Below, piece by piece: positions 26,144-35,749 of a stretch of 64,000 nucleotides of DNA. Made by a program: the position numbers and the translations under genes. The DNA lies in NCBI RefSeq assembly GCF_003955715.1, contig NZ_CP034463.1, forward strand, positions 3,100,001 through 3,164,000. The letters run 5' to 3'. Positions within the stretch are counted from its first letter, which is position 1, and the number at the start of each line of letters is the position of its first letter. Under the pieces are notes generated by a model. The model searched no databases, was not told the DNA's origin, and saw only the letters and a list, made by a program, of their open reading frames with translations. The DNA is from Streptomyces aquilus (GTDB taxonomy: Bacteria; Actinomycetota; Actinomycetes; Streptomycetales; Streptomycetaceae).

Positions 26144-26353
26144 ATGACGAACCTCAAGGCCCCTGCCCCCGCTCCGGCCGACCTCGACGGCGATCTGGCG
26201 TCGCTGCGCGGTGACTGCGCCCGGATGGTCCCGCACTGGGCCGCCCCCGACCGGGTTGCCTCCCTCCCGGTGTCCCCGTCCCTCATCCACGGGGTGAAGG
26301 TGCCGACGAAGTCCGCCCGGCTGCTGGACGCGATGTCGGACTACGGAGACTGA
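26144..26353 (+). CDS. Small conserved hypothetical protein
   Basis: A 69-residue hydrophilic protein that starts at ATG 26144 (MTNLKAPAPAPADLDGDLAS) with no membrane segment. The C-terminal half (VKVPTKSARLLDAMSDYGD) looks ordered and contains no known motif. Coding bias matches the neighbours, and the product length fits a real small gene. The ribosome binding site is weak. It lies in a short gap between the PfkB gene and the acidic membrane protein gene. Function is unknown. Confidence 0.55.
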   Translation: MTNLKAPAPAPADLDGDLASLRGDCARMVPHWAAPDRVASLPVSPSLIHGVKVPTKSARLLDAMSDYGD

Positions 26354-26527
26354 GCCCGGCGCTACGGAGATTGGGCCCGGCGCGCTGAAGGGAACCGTGC
26401 GCTCCCCCGCTGCGTCCCATCGCTGTCCCCCGTAAAGGGGATGCGGGATACGACCCTCCGACTCGCCCTTTTGACAGGGCCGGGTCAGGGTCAATGGGAC
26501 AGCTGCGCGGCCGAAGGAGCGAATGCG

Positions 26528-28297
26528 GTGAACACCGAGCGACCCGACAACGACGACGACGCCGAGGTCGTCGACAGGGACACGGGCGCCGATGAGGCTG
26601 CCGAGGAGGCCCCGGAAGCGGTCGCCGAGGAGACCGGCGAGACCACCGAGGCGGAGGCGGCTGCCGAGGAGACCGGCGAAACGACGGAGACGGCCGCCGA
26701 GACCACGGAGACGGCCGCCGAGGAAGCCGTCGAGGAATCCGGTGCCCCCGAGGAGCCCGTCGTCGCGGTCTCAGGTCAGCGGGACGACACCGAGCGCCCC
26801 ACCCGGCGCCGCTCCCCCGTGCTCATCGCCTCCGTCGCCGCCGCCGTGCTGCTCGTCGGCGGGGGTGGGGCGTATCTCGCCACCGGCGCCGCGAGCGGCT
26901 CGGGCGACGGTGGTACGACGTCCGGGGCGCCCGGCGACGACACTCCCCCGCCGCTGCATCTGGACGGCTACACCGACGGCGGCGGCACCGGCGGCATCGC
27001 ACCCGGGGAGCCGAACCCGTACGGCCCGACCTACCAGGCCGACGGCACGCTCCCCGACGGCCCCGACTCCGCGCCCGTGTACCGGGCGACCGGCGAGGTC
27101 ACCGAGGACGAGGTGGCCCGGCTGGCCGAGGCGCTCGGGGTGACCGGGACGCCGGTCCTGGAGGGGAAGGCCTGGAAGGTGGGCGGGCAGGACGCCGCCG
27201 GGCCGAGTCTCCAGGTGAACCAGCTCGCGCCGGGGACCTGGACCTTCCACCGGTACGCGCCCGGCACCGACGACTGCAAGAGCGAGACGGTGTGCGCGAG
27301 CGACCCCGCCGCCCCGGCCGTCGACCCGGTGAGCGAGGACGTCGCCAGGAAGGCGGCGGCGCCGGTCCTGAAGGCGGTCGGGCAGGACGACGCGAAGATC
27401 GACGCGAGCCAGGTCATGGGTGCGCAGCGGGTGGTGAACGCCGATCCGGTGGTAGGCGGACTGCCGACGCACGGCTGGACGACCGGCGTCGTGGTCAATG
27501 TGCGGGGCGAGGTGGTCGGCGGCAGCGGGCAGTTGAAGGCGCCGGTGAAGGGTGACACGTACCCCGTCGTGGGTGCGGAGAAGGCGCTGGAGCTGATGAA
27601 CGCGCGGCCGGCGGCCGACCATCGGATGGGGATCGGCGGCTGCGCCAGTCCCGTACCGCTGAAGGACCGCCTGGAGGCGCCCTGCGGTTCGTCGTCGTCC
27701 GGCGCTCCGAAGGCCGGTACACCGCAGCCCGCGCAGCAGGACACCATCACCGTCGAGAAGGCCGTGTTCGGGCTTGCCGCGCAGTATGTGGACGCGCGGC
27801 AGACGCTGGTGCCGTCCTGGCTGTTCGAGGTGAAGGCGGCGGGGGCGCAGGACCCGTTCACGGTGACGTATCCGGCGGTCGACCCGAAGTACATCGCCTC
27901 GCCGACGCCGTCCGCGGTGCCGAGCGGCGAGCCGACCGCTCCACCGAGCCCGCGGCCGACCGGGCCGGGTTCCGACGAGCCGACCGCGGCGCCGGCCACC
28001 CGGGACGTGCAGGTGGACGGCTACACCGCCGACGGGAACGAGCTGACGGTGAGCTTCACGGGCGGTGTCTGCGCCGACTACAAGGCGGCCGCGGTCGAGG
28101 GCTCGGACAAGGTGACCGTCACGGTGACCGAGACGCCCTGGCCGGACAAGGTCTGCATCATGATCGCCAAGGTGTACCACCAGAGCGTGCGGCTGGATGA
28201 GCCGTTGGGCGACCGGAAGGTCGTCGGCTCGGACGGCAAGGAGATCCCGCTGGAGAAGGCGGGGGCCCGGCTGCCGAACACCTCCGGGGCGCGGTAG
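26528..28297 (+). CDS. Acidic-tailed single-pass membrane protein of unknown function
   Basis: A 589-residue protein. The first ~85 residues are strongly acidic with repeats of EETGETTE/ETAAE type. A basic patch (TRRRSP) then leads to one membrane segment (~97-120). A large extracytoplasmic part contains Gly/Pro-rich linkers, a central domain (~155-470), a Pro/Thr/Ser-rich spacer (~470-510) and a C-terminal domain (VQVDGYTADGNELTVSF). The GTG at 26528 is supported by AAGGAG at 26514. The gene ends before a strong hairpin at 28321. I do not recognise the family. Confidence 0.8.
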   Translation: MNTERPDNDDDAEVVDRDTGADEAAEEAPEAVAEETGETTEAEAAAEETGETTETAAETTETAAEEAVEESGAPEEPVVAVSGQRDDTERPTRRRSPVLIASVAAAVLLVGGGGAYLATGAASGSGDGGTTSGAPGDDTPPPLHLDGYTDGGGTGGIAPGEPNPYGPTYQADGTLPDGPDSAPVYRATGEVTEDEVARLAEALGVTGTPVLEGKAWKVGGQDAAGPSLQVNQLAPGTWTFHRYAPGTDDCKSETVCASDPAAPAVDPVSEDVARKAAAPVLKAVGQDDAKIDASQVMGAQRVVNADPVVGGLPTHGWTTGVVVNVRGEVVGGSGQLKAPVKGDTYPVVGAEKALELMNARPAADHRMGIGGCASPVPLKDRLEAPCGSSSSGAPKAGTPQPAQQDTITVEKAVFGLAAQYVDARQTLVPSWLFEVKAAGAQDPFTVTYPAVDPKYIASPTPSAVPSGEPTAPPSPRPTGPGSDEPTAAPATRDVQVDGYTADGNELTVSFTGGVCADYKAAAVEGSDKVTVTVTETPWPDKVCIMIAKVYHQSVRLDEPLGDRKVVGSDGKEIPLEKAGARLPNTSGAR

Positions 28298-28320
28298 CCC
28301 CGAAGCCCCGGAGAACAGCT

Positions 28321-28357
28321 GAAGGCGGCGGCCCTGTCGGAGGGGGCCGCCGCCTTC
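28321..28357. terminator. Bidirectional hairpin terminator
   Basis: gaaggcggcggcc (28321-28333) and ggccgccgccttc (28345-28357) form a perfect 13-bp stem with an 11-base loop between two convergent genes, so it can serve both. Confidence 0.85.
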
Positions 28358-28391
28358 GCGTGTGTTCGGTTCTTCGGCTGAGCCGTGGGGC

Positions 28392-28748
28392 TTAGCTGAA
28401 GGAGTCGCCGCAGGCGCAGGAGCCCGTCGCGTTGGGGTTGTCGATCGTGAAGCCCTGCTTCTCGATGGTGTCGACGAAGTCGATGGACGCGCCGCCCAGG
28501 TACGGGGCGCTCATGCGGTCGGTGACGACCTTCACGCCGTCGAAGTCCTTGACGACGTCACCGTCGAGCGAGCGCTCGTCGAAGAAGAGCTGGTAGCGCA
28601 GGCCGGAGCAGCCACCGGGCTGGACGGCGACACGCAGGGCCAGGTCGTCACGGCCTTCCTGGTCGAGCAGGGCCTTGACCTTCGCCGCGGCGGCGTCGGA
28701 CAGGATGATGCCGTCGGTGACGGTGCTGGTCTCGTCCGATACGGACAT
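28392..28748 (-). CDS. erpA: Iron-sulfur cluster insertion protein ErpA
   Basis: A 118-residue A-type carrier of the HesB/IscA family that delivers Fe-S clusters to target enzymes. The three ligand cysteines are in QPGGCSGLRY and the C-terminal SCACGDSF motif. The start ATG at 28748 follows GGGAGAG. It is divergent from nadA, whose product needs a 4Fe-4S cluster, which makes a functional link plausible. Length is normal for the family. Confidence 0.92.
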   Translation of the reverse strand: MSVSDETSTVTDGIILSDAAAAKVKALLDQEGRDDLALRVAVQPGGCSGLRYQLFFDERSLDGDVVKDFDGVKVVTDRMSAPYLGGASIDFVDTIEKQGFTIDNPNATGSCACGDSFS

Positions 28749-28942
28749 CTACATCTCTCCCGGGTTGTACGGAGACTGCTTGCCGACTGGTGCAACCGGC
28801 AAGGCCGCGGATTCATTCCGGGCCGGGCGCCGTTTTTCCGGCGTCTTCTTCATGCTCGCACACCTGACAGGCGGCGGAAAATGCCGCGTCGGGATTCATG
28901 TCACATCGACGCAATGACCATCGTCAAAGTGACGTGAACCGG

Positions 28943-28957
28943 GTTATGATAGATAAC
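28943..28957. promoter_or_regulatory. Inverted repeat over the likely nadA -10 box
   Basis: gttat-gatag-ataac is a perfect 5+5 inverted repeat in an AT-rich patch 35 bases before the nadA start. It contains tatgat (28945-28950), a good -10 box. A repressor bound here would block nadA transcription. The regulator is unknown, and the -35 is weak. Confidence 0.5.
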
Positions 28958-28991
28958 GTCAGAACGACGAAAAGTAGAAAGGGTGCGTGTC

Positions 28992-30176
28992 GTGACCACC
29001 GCCCAGACCCAGGAGCTCGACGTACAGCCGACGCCCCTCGCCCTGCTGCTCCTCGGCCGTGAGGCCGACCCGAAGAGCGAGCGGGGTGTGGAGTGCCCCG
29101 GCGACCTGCCCTCGCCGTCCGACCCGGACCTGGTGGAGCGCGCCCGTGCGGCCAAGGAGAAGCTCGGGGACAAGGTCTTCGTCCTCGGCCACCACTACCA
29201 GCGCGACGAGGTCATCCAGTTCGCCGACGTCACGGGCGACTCCTTCAAGCTGGCCCGGGACGCGGCCGCGCGCCCGGAGGCCGAGTACATCGTGTTCTGC
29301 GGTGTGCACTTCATGGCGGAGTCCGCGGACATCCTGACCAGCGACGACCAGAAGGTCGTGCTGCCCGACCTCGCGGCCGGGTGCTCGATGGCCGACATGG
29401 CCACCGCCGAGCAGGTCGCCGAGTGCTGGGACGTGCTGACCGAGGCCGGGATAGCCGAGCAGGTCGTGCCCGTCTCCTACATGAACTCGTCCGCGGACAT
29501 CAAGGCGTTCACGGGCAAGCACGGCGGCCTGATCTGCACCTCGTCCAATGCCGAGCGCGCGCTGGACTGGGCGTTCGAGCAGGGCGAGAAGGTGCTCTTC
29601 CTGCCCGACCAGCACCTCGGCCGCAACACCGCCGTCCGGGACATGGGCATGTCCCTGGAGGACTGTGTCGTCTACAACCCGCACAAGCCGAACGGCGGCC
29701 TGACCGCCGACGAGCTGCGTGCCGCGAAGATGATCCTGTGGCGCGGCCACTGCTCGGTGCACGGCCGGTTCTCGCTGGACTCGGTCAACGACGTGCGCGA
29801 GCGCATCCCAGGGGTCAACGTCCTGGTCCACCCCGAGTGCAAGCACGAGGTCGTGGCGGCGGCGGACTACGTCGGTTCGACCGAGTACATCATCAAGGCG
29901 CTGGAGGCGGCCCCGGCCGGTTCCAAGTGGGCCATCGGCACCGAGCTGAACCTCGTACGCCGGCTCGCCAACCGCTTCGCGCCCGAGGGCAAGGAGATCG
30001 TCTTCCTCGACAAGACGGTCTGCTTCTGCTCGACCATGAACCGCATCGACCTCCCCCACCTGGTGTGGACGCTGGAGTCGCTCGCCGAGGGCAAGCTCGT
30101 CAACCGCATCGAGGTCGACAAGGAGACCGAGGCGTTCGCGAAGCTCGCCCTGGAGCGGATGCTGGCGCTGCCGTAA
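28992..30176 (+). CDS. nadA: Quinolinate synthase
   Basis: A 394-residue 4Fe-4S enzyme that condenses iminoaspartate with dihydroxyacetone phosphate to give quinolinate in de novo NAD synthesis. Conserved regions are LGHHYQRDEV, FCGVHFMAESADIL, NSSADIKAF, HPECKHEV and KTVCFCSTMNR, which include the cluster Cys residues. I prefer the GTG at 28992 because the purine-rich gaaaggg (28977-28983) is about 8 bases upstream; the GTG at 28983 overlaps that site. nadB and nadC are not adjacent. The gene is divergent from erpA across a 243-base gap. Confidence 0.94.
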   Translation: MTTAQTQELDVQPTPLALLLLGREADPKSERGVECPGDLPSPSDPDLVERARAAKEKLGDKVFVLGHHYQRDEVIQFADVTGDSFKLARDAAARPEAEYIVFCGVHFMAESADILTSDDQKVVLPDLAAGCSMADMATAEQVAECWDVLTEAGIAEQVVPVSYMNSSADIKAFTGKHGGLICTSSNAERALDWAFEQGEKVLFLPDQHLGRNTAVRDMGMSLEDCVVYNPHKPNGGLTADELRAAKMILWRGHCSVHGRFSLDSVNDVRERIPGVNVLVHPECKHEVVAAADYVGSTEYIIKALEAAPAGSKWAIGTELNLVRRLANRFAPEGKEIVFLDKTVCFCSTMNRIDLPHLVWTLESLAEGKLVNRIEVDKETEAFAKLALERMLALP

Positions 30177-30187
30177 CACCCTGGTGA

Positions 30188-32437
30188 TCACCCCGAGGAG
30201 GAGTCCTCCTCGGGGTCTGAGGGGTCCGAGGGGTCTGCGGGGTCGAGGCCGAAGACCGTGCCGTCCGGGGTGACGGCGATCAGCGCGCCGCCGTACAGCA
30301 GCACCCGGGCCTTGGTGGTGCTGCTGTCGGAGATCTTCTCGGCGTGGGGGCCCGTCTCCCACAGGTTCTCGCCGGTGTCGGCGTCGAGAGCGGCGACCCG
30401 GCCGCTGGGGCCGGCCACGAACACGGTGCGGGTCTTGGCGTCGTACGTGGGCGGGCCCGAGTTCTCCACGACGGTGCTCGTCTGCCACGCCTGTTCGCCG
30501 GTCAGCGGGTTCACGGCGGACACGCGGCCGTCGACCTCGGTGATCCACAGGGTGCCGCCCGCCAGGGTCGTGGAGCCCGTGTAGGTCTTCGTCAGCTTGA
30601 TCGTGGTGCGCTTCCCGGTGTCCGGTTCGATCAGCAGGACCGTACCGAAGGTCGAGTCCTCCAGGGCGTCCGGCCCGCTGTGGTTCGCGGGCAGCACCGC
30701 CAGCAGGCCCTCCACCGTGCCGGCCACACCGCTGTCGTACGGCGTCTTGATGCGCTTGACCACCGAGCCGTCGGACCGGTCCAGGCGCAGCAGCTGCGCG
30801 TCGGGACCGCCCCGCTGCGGGAAGCAGTGCTCGTACAGGGCGGTGCCGGCCGTCAGGAACGCGCAGTTGCTGCCGGACGGCAGCTCGCTGGTCCAGCGGT
30901 CCAGGCCGGTGCGCGGGTCGCGGGCCGTCACGATCCTGCCGCCGGGGTCGACGGTCAGGACGATCTCGCGCGACAGGATCAGCTGGGCGTTCTGGTCGTT
31001 CACCTCGCGCCGCCACAGCTCGTCGCCGCGCTGCGCGTCGAGGGCGATGACATGGACCGTGGCCCGTGAGGAGTCCACGCCGGCGACGGACTGCCGGATC
31101 AGCACCGTGCCGTCGTGCACGCCGAGGATCGAGGCGTCGTAGGTCTTCTTCGCGCCGCCGGTCGAGGCCAGGGAGGCACGCCAGAGCGTGTCGCCGGTGC
31201 GCGCGTCCAGGCGTTCGGGGAGCACGTTGGCGCCCGCGCAGTAGACGGCGTCCCCGCTGCGCACGCAGGAGGCGTCGCCGACCTCACCGTCCGCCGCGCC
31301 CAGCGGCTGGATCTCGCCCCACCGCGCCGGCTCGGCCACCGTGGTCCGCCAGGGCTGCCAGCCGTCGGGCAGCGGCGCGGGCGCCCATCGGGAACCCGGG
31401 TCGTCGCTGGCCGCCGAGGGGTCGTCCGAGACCCCGAACTGCGCGTACCCGAGCGTCCCCAGGGCCAGCGCGCCGACGGTGCCGGCCGCCACCAGCAGGG
31501 GGCGGAGCCGGCGCCGGCGACGCCCGCTCGTCGCCGGGGCGGCCGAGCCGGTCCCGGCGTACGTCTCCTCGACGGTCCGCAGATCGCCCAGGCTGAGCAT
31601 CGTGGTGTCCGGGTCCATGGGGTCCGGCTCGGGCAGGGCCTCGGCGAACTCCTTGGCCAGGACGTCCAGCGGGGGCCGTTCGGCGGGGTCCTTGACCAGG
31701 CAGCGCTCCAGGACCGCCCGCAACCGCTCCGGTACGCCGTCCAGTCCGGGTGGCTCGTGGACGACCCGGAACGCGGTCATGTACGGGCTGTCGGCGTCGA
31801 AGGGGCCGCGGCCGGTGGCCGAGAAGACGAGGAGCGCGGCGAGTGAGAAGACGTCCGAGGCGGGTCCGACCGTGCGGGCGTCGGTGAACTGTTCCGGGGA
31901 CATGAACGGCGGGGTGCCGATCATCTGGCCGGTCTCGGTGAGGGTCTGGTGGTTCTCGGCGGCGCGGGAGATGCCGAAGTCGATGACGCGGGGGCCGTCC
32001 TCGGCCATCAGGACGTTGGCGGGCTTGAGGTCCCGGTGGACGACTCCGGCCCGGTGGATGTCCCGCAGCGCCTCCACCAACCCCAGGGCCAGCCGCCGCA
32101 GTTGGGGGCCCTTGAGGGCGCCGTGGTCGCGGATGCGTTCGGCGAGGGAGCTGCCGGGGACGTACTGGGTCGCCATCCAGGGCCGTACCGCCTCCGGGTC
32201 GGCGTCCACCACGGGCGCGGTGAAGGCGCCGCTGACCTTGCGGACGGCCTCGATCTCCTGGCGGAAGCGGGCGCGGAAGACCTTGTCCTCCGCGTACTGG
32301 GCGTGCACCACCTTGACGGCGACGTCGCGGCCCGAGCGCGATCTGCCCCAGTAGACGACGCCCATGCCGCCGGAGCCGAGCCGGTCGACCAGCTTGTACC
32401 CGCCGACCGACTTCGGGTCGTCCTTGTGCAGTGGCAC
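30188..32437 (-). CDS. Serine/threonine protein kinase with PQQ-type beta-propeller, second paralogue
   Basis: A 749-residue receptor-type kinase with the same plan as the gene at 8987-11143. The Hanks kinase domain (~12-275) carries DRLGSGGMGVVYW, Lys in VAVKVV, VHRDLKPANVL and VIDFGIS. One membrane segment (~315-335) leads to an extracytoplasmic quinoprotein-like beta-propeller with Trp-rich blades (TGEQAWQTST, TGENLWETGP). The GTG at 32437 (VPLHKDDPKSVGG) is preceded by a purine-rich GGAAGGG; a start at 32488 is possible. A perfect palindrome at the very 3' end (30191-30215) lies inside the last codons and may act as the terminator. The ligand is unknown. Confidence 0.92.
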   Translation of the reverse strand: MPLHKDDPKSVGGYKLVDRLGSGGMGVVYWGRSRSGRDVAVKVVHAQYAEDKVFRARFRQEIEAVRKVSGAFTAPVVDADPEAVRPWMATQYVPGSSLAERIRDHGALKGPQLRRLALGLVEALRDIHRAGVVHRDLKPANVLMAEDGPRVIDFGISRAAENHQTLTETGQMIGTPPFMSPEQFTDARTVGPASDVFSLAALLVFSATGRGPFDADSPYMTAFRVVHEPPGLDGVPERLRAVLERCLVKDPAERPPLDVLAKEFAEALPEPDPMDPDTTMLSLGDLRTVEETYAGTGSAAPATSGRRRRRLRPLLVAAGTVGALALGTLGYAQFGVSDDPSAASDDPGSRWAPAPLPDGWQPWRTTVAEPARWGEIQPLGAADGEVGDASCVRSGDAVYCAGANVLPERLDARTGDTLWRASLASTGGAKKTYDASILGVHDGTVLIRQSVAGVDSSRATVHVIALDAQRGDELWRREVNDQNAQLILSREIVLTVDPGGRIVTARDPRTGLDRWTSELPSGSNCAFLTAGTALYEHCFPQRGGPDAQLLRLDRSDGSVVKRIKTPYDSGVAGTVEGLLAVLPANHSGPDALEDSTFGTVLLIEPDTGKRTTIKLTKTYTGSTTLAGGTLWITEVDGRVSAVNPLTGEQAWQTSTVVENSGPPTYDAKTRTVFVAGPSGRVAALDADTGENLWETGPHAEKISDSSTTKARVLLYGGALIAVTPDGTVFGLDPADPSDPSDPEEDSSSG
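30191..30215. terminator. Hairpin at the 3' ends of nadA and the kinase gene
   Basis: ccccgaggagga (30191-30202) and tcctcctcgggg (30204-30215) form a near-perfect 25-base palindrome. It starts 15 bases after the nadA stop and lies within the last codons of the convergent kinase gene, so it may terminate transcription from both sides. Confidence 0.6.
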
Positions 32438-32536
32438 GACCGTATGTCCCTTCCCGCGCACGGCAGTTCGAGGCCACAGAATACGCACGCGAAGAGCGAG
32501 GGCGGCCGGTCGCCCGGCCGCCCTCTCAGGGGTTGG

Positions 32537-35500
32537 TCACACTCCCGCGGGTTCCGGCTGGGCCGGTGCCTCCGCCTTCTTCTCCCGCTTCAGGGCCCGC
32601 TTCTTCGCGCGGCGCTCCTTGCGGAGCTCCAGCATCGTGTAGAGCGTCGGGACCAGGAGCAGGGTCAGCAGCGTCGAGGTGATCAGACCACCGATCACGA
32701 CGACGGCCAGCGGCTGGGCGATGAAGCCGCCCTCGCCGGTGACCCCGAGGGCCATCGGGAGCAGGGCGAAGATCGTCGCCAGGGCCGTCATCAGGATCGG
32801 GCGGAGCCGGTGCCGGCCGCCCTCGATGACGGCGTCGACCGTCGCGTACCCCTGCCTGCGGTACTGGTTGATGAGGTCGATCAGCACGATCGCGTTCGTC
32901 ACCACGATGCCGATGAGCATCAGCATGCCGATCATCGCGGGGACGCCCATCGGGGTGCCGGTGAGGATCAGCAGGCCGATCGCGCCCGTCGCCGCGAACG
33001 GAATGGAGACGAGGAGGATCAGCGGCTGGACCAGTGAACGGAACGTCGCCACCAGCAGCATGAAGACGATCGCGATCGCCGCGAGCATCGCCAGGCCCAG
33101 GTTCTTGAACGCGCTGTCCTGGTCGGAGGTGACACCGCCGATCTCGGCCGTGGCGCCCGCCGGGAGCTTCAGCGCGTCGAGCTTGGACGTGAGGTCCTGG
33201 CTCACCGCGCCCGTGTTGTCGCCGGTCGGCTTCGCGGTGATGGTCGCCGCCCGCTGACCGTCGATCCGGGTCATCGACACCGGGCCGTCCACCAGCTTCA
33301 CCGTCGCGATGTCACCCAGCTTCACCGGGCCCAGCTTCAGGTTCCGCAGCTCGTCCAGCGTCCGGGCGGGCTTCGCCGACCGGATGACGACATCGCGCTC
33401 GGTGTCGTCGAGGATCGCCTTGGCGGCGGTGGTGCCCTTGACCGCCTCGGCGACGGCCTGGCCGAGGGTCTGGTCGTTGAAACCGGCCGCGGCGGCCTTG
33501 GAGTTGGCCTTCACCGAGATGCGCGGGACGCTCTCGGCGAGGTTGCTGGTGACGTCGGTGACGTCGTCGAGGCCGGCCACGGTCTTGCGCACTTCCTCGG
33601 ACGCCTCGCGCAGGACGTTCGGGTCGGCCGCCTTCACGACGACGCTCAGGTCCTGGCTGCCGAAGCCGTCGCCGGCCGCGATGGTCGTCGTACCGATGCC
33701 GTCGAGCTTCTTCAAACCGGCCTCGATGCTGTCCTGGACGTCGTCGGAGGAGGCCGAGTCGTCCAGCATCACCGAGTAGGAGGCCTGGTTGGTGTCGGTT
33801 CCGCCGCCGAAGGCCGCCATGAAGCCGGACGAGCCGATGGTGACCTGGTAGTCCTTGACGCCCTCGGTGTCGGCGAGCAGCTTCTCGACCTTCCTCGCCT
33901 GCGCGTCGGTCGCGGCCAGGCTGGTGCCGGGCTTCAGCTCCTGCTTGACGGTGAGGACTTCCTGCTCGCCCTGGTCGAAGAAGTTCGTCTTCAGCAGCCC
34001 GGACATGCCGAACGTGCCGATGAGGATGACGACCGCGATCAGCACGCTGGTCAGCCGCCGCCGGGTCGCGAACCGCAGGACGGGGACGTAGAGCCGCTGG
34101 AGCCTGCTCCGCGCCTCCTTCTCCTCGGCGAGGCGGCGGGCCTCCTCCGCGTCCTCGGGGGTGTTCTTCGGGGCGCGCAGGAACCAGTACGACAGGACGG
34201 GCACGACCGTCAGCGAGACGACGAGGGACGCGAGCAGCGCCGCCGTCACGGTCAGGCTGAAGGAGCCGAACAGCTCGCCCACCATGCCGCCGACCAGGCC
34301 GATCGGCAGGAACACGGCGACCGTGGTGAGGGTGGAGGAGGTGACCGCGCCGGCGACCTCGCGGACCGCCTTGAGGATGGCGTCCTGGCGCTCCTCGCCG
34401 TAGCCGAGATGGCGCTTGATGTTCTCCAGGACCACGATCGAGTCGTCGACGACCCGGCCGATGGCGATGGTCAGCGCGCCCAGCGTGAGCATGTTCAGGG
34501 ACAGGTCACGCGTCCACAGCACGATGAGCGCCAGCACCACCGACAGCGGGATGGAGACGGCCGTGACGAGGGTGGAGCGGACGGACGCCAGGAAGACCAG
34601 GATGACGAGGACCGCGAAGAGCAGGCCGAGCGCGCCCTCGGTGGTCAGGCCCTCGATGGCCTTGGCGACCGCGGGGCCCTGGTCGGAGACGACGGTGATC
34701 TCGGAGCCGCCGCCGAGGTCCTTGCGCAGGGCGGGCAGCTTGTCCTCGACGGCGTCGGAGATGGAGACCGCGCTGCCGTCCTTGTCCATGGTGACCATGA
34801 CGGCGAGGCTGGGCTTGCCGTCGGTGCGGGTGAGGGAGTCGGCGGCGGCCTCCTCCTGCTTCACGTCGGCCACATCACCGAGACGGACGGGCTTCTTCCC
34901 GGTCGTACCCGTGACCATCAGGTCCTGGATCTGCGCGACCGAGGTGAAGCCGCCGCCGACCTGCACGGTGCGGTTGGCGCCGGCCTCGTCGAAGGAGCCG
35001 GCCGGGACGGTCGCGCCGCCCGCCTGGAGGGCCTGGGCGAGGGCGGCCGAGGTGAGACCGGCCTTCGCGAGCTTGGCGTCGTCCGGGGTGACGGTGACCT
35101 GGAGGTCACGGACGCCGTCGACGGTGACCTGGCCGACGCCGTCGACGGACTTCAGCTCCGGCACGACCGTCTTGTCGAGCTGGTCGGCGAGGGCCTGCTG
35201 GTCCTTGTCGGAGGTGACGGCGAGGACGACGGTCGGCATGTCGTCCGTGGAACCGGCGATGACCTGCGGGTCCACGGAGTCCGGGAGCTGCACGCGGGCC
35301 CGGTTGACGGCCTGCTGGACGTCGGCGACGAGCTGCTTGGTGTCGGGGCCGTAGTCGAAGGACGCCATGATCACGGCGTTGCCCTCACTGGCCGTCGAGG
35401 TGACGCCCTCGATGCCGTCGACGGCTTCGAGGCTGTCCTCGATGGGCTCGACGACCTGCTTCTCGACGACGTCCGGGGAAGCGCCCTGGTAAGGGGCCAG

Positions 35501-35644
35501 CACGGACACCATGGGCAGCTCGATGGACGGCAGCAGCTGCTGCTTGAGCTGGGGGATCGCGATCGCGCCGAAGGCGAGCGCGATGATCGACATCAGGCCT
35601 ATCAGGGCACGCTGGGCGAGGCTGAACTTCGACAGCCAGGACAT
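32537..35644 (-). CDS. RND (HAE1-type) efflux permease
   Basis: A 1035-residue exporter of the AcrB/HAE1 type with twelve helices and two large periplasm-facing loops. The proton-relay motif VVDDSIVVLENIKRH lies in the predicted helix 4. Two repeated halves are visible. RND pumps of this length are usual in Gram-negatives with an adaptor and outer-membrane partner, neither of which is adjacent here, so this pump must work alone or with other proteins. It lies 135 bp downstream of a NarL-type response regulator and kinase, a candidate control circuit. Start ATG 35644 (MSWLSKF). Confidence 0.93.
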   Translation of the reverse strand: MSWLSKFSLAQRALIGLMSIIALAFGAIAIPQLKQQLLPSIELPMVSVLAPYQGASPDVVEKQVVEPIEDSLEAVDGIEGVTSTASEGNAVIMASFDYGPDTKQLVADVQQAVNRARVQLPDSVDPQVIAGSTDDMPTVVLAVTSDKDQQALADQLDKTVVPELKSVDGVGQVTVDGVRDLQVTVTPDDAKLAKAGLTSAALAQALQAGGATVPAGSFDEAGANRTVQVGGGFTSVAQIQDLMVTGTTGKKPVRLGDVADVKQEEAAADSLTRTDGKPSLAVMVTMDKDGSAVSISDAVEDKLPALRKDLGGGSEITVVSDQGPAVAKAIEGLTTEGALGLLFAVLVILVFLASVRSTLVTAVSIPLSVVLALIVLWTRDLSLNMLTLGALTIAIGRVVDDSIVVLENIKRHLGYGEERQDAILKAVREVAGAVTSSTLTTVAVFLPIGLVGGMVGELFGSFSLTVTAALLASLVVSLTVVPVLSYWFLRAPKNTPEDAEEARRLAEEKEARSRLQRLYVPVLRFATRRRLTSVLIAVVILIGTFGMSGLLKTNFFDQGEQEVLTVKQELKPGTSLAATDAQARKVEKLLADTEGVKDYQVTIGSSGFMAAFGGGTDTNQASYSVMLDDSASSDDVQDSIEAGLKKLDGIGTTTIAAGDGFGSQDLSVVVKAADPNVLREASEEVRKTVAGLDDVTDVTSNLAESVPRISVKANSKAAAAGFNDQTLGQAVAEAVKGTTAAKAILDDTERDVVIRSAKPARTLDELRNLKLGPVKLGDIATVKLVDGPVSMTRIDGQRAATITAKPTGDNTGAVSQDLTSKLDALKLPAGATAEIGGVTSDQDSAFKNLGLAMLAAIAIVFMLLVATFRSLVQPLILLVSIPFAATGAIGLLILTGTPMGVPAMIGMLMLIGIVVTNAIVLIDLINQYRRQGYATVDAVIEGGRHRLRPILMTALATIFALLPMALGVTGEGGFIAQPLAVVVIGGLITSTLLTLLLVPTLYTMLELRKERRAKKRALKREKKAEAPAQPEPAGV

Positions 35645-35749
35645 GGGTCAGGGATCTCAATTCTGTGAGCGGCAGAAGTGGCCCCTACACCCTGGGTCCT
35701 GTGGGACTGGTGTTTCGTAGCCCCCAGGTCCATTTCCTTATCCGGCGCA

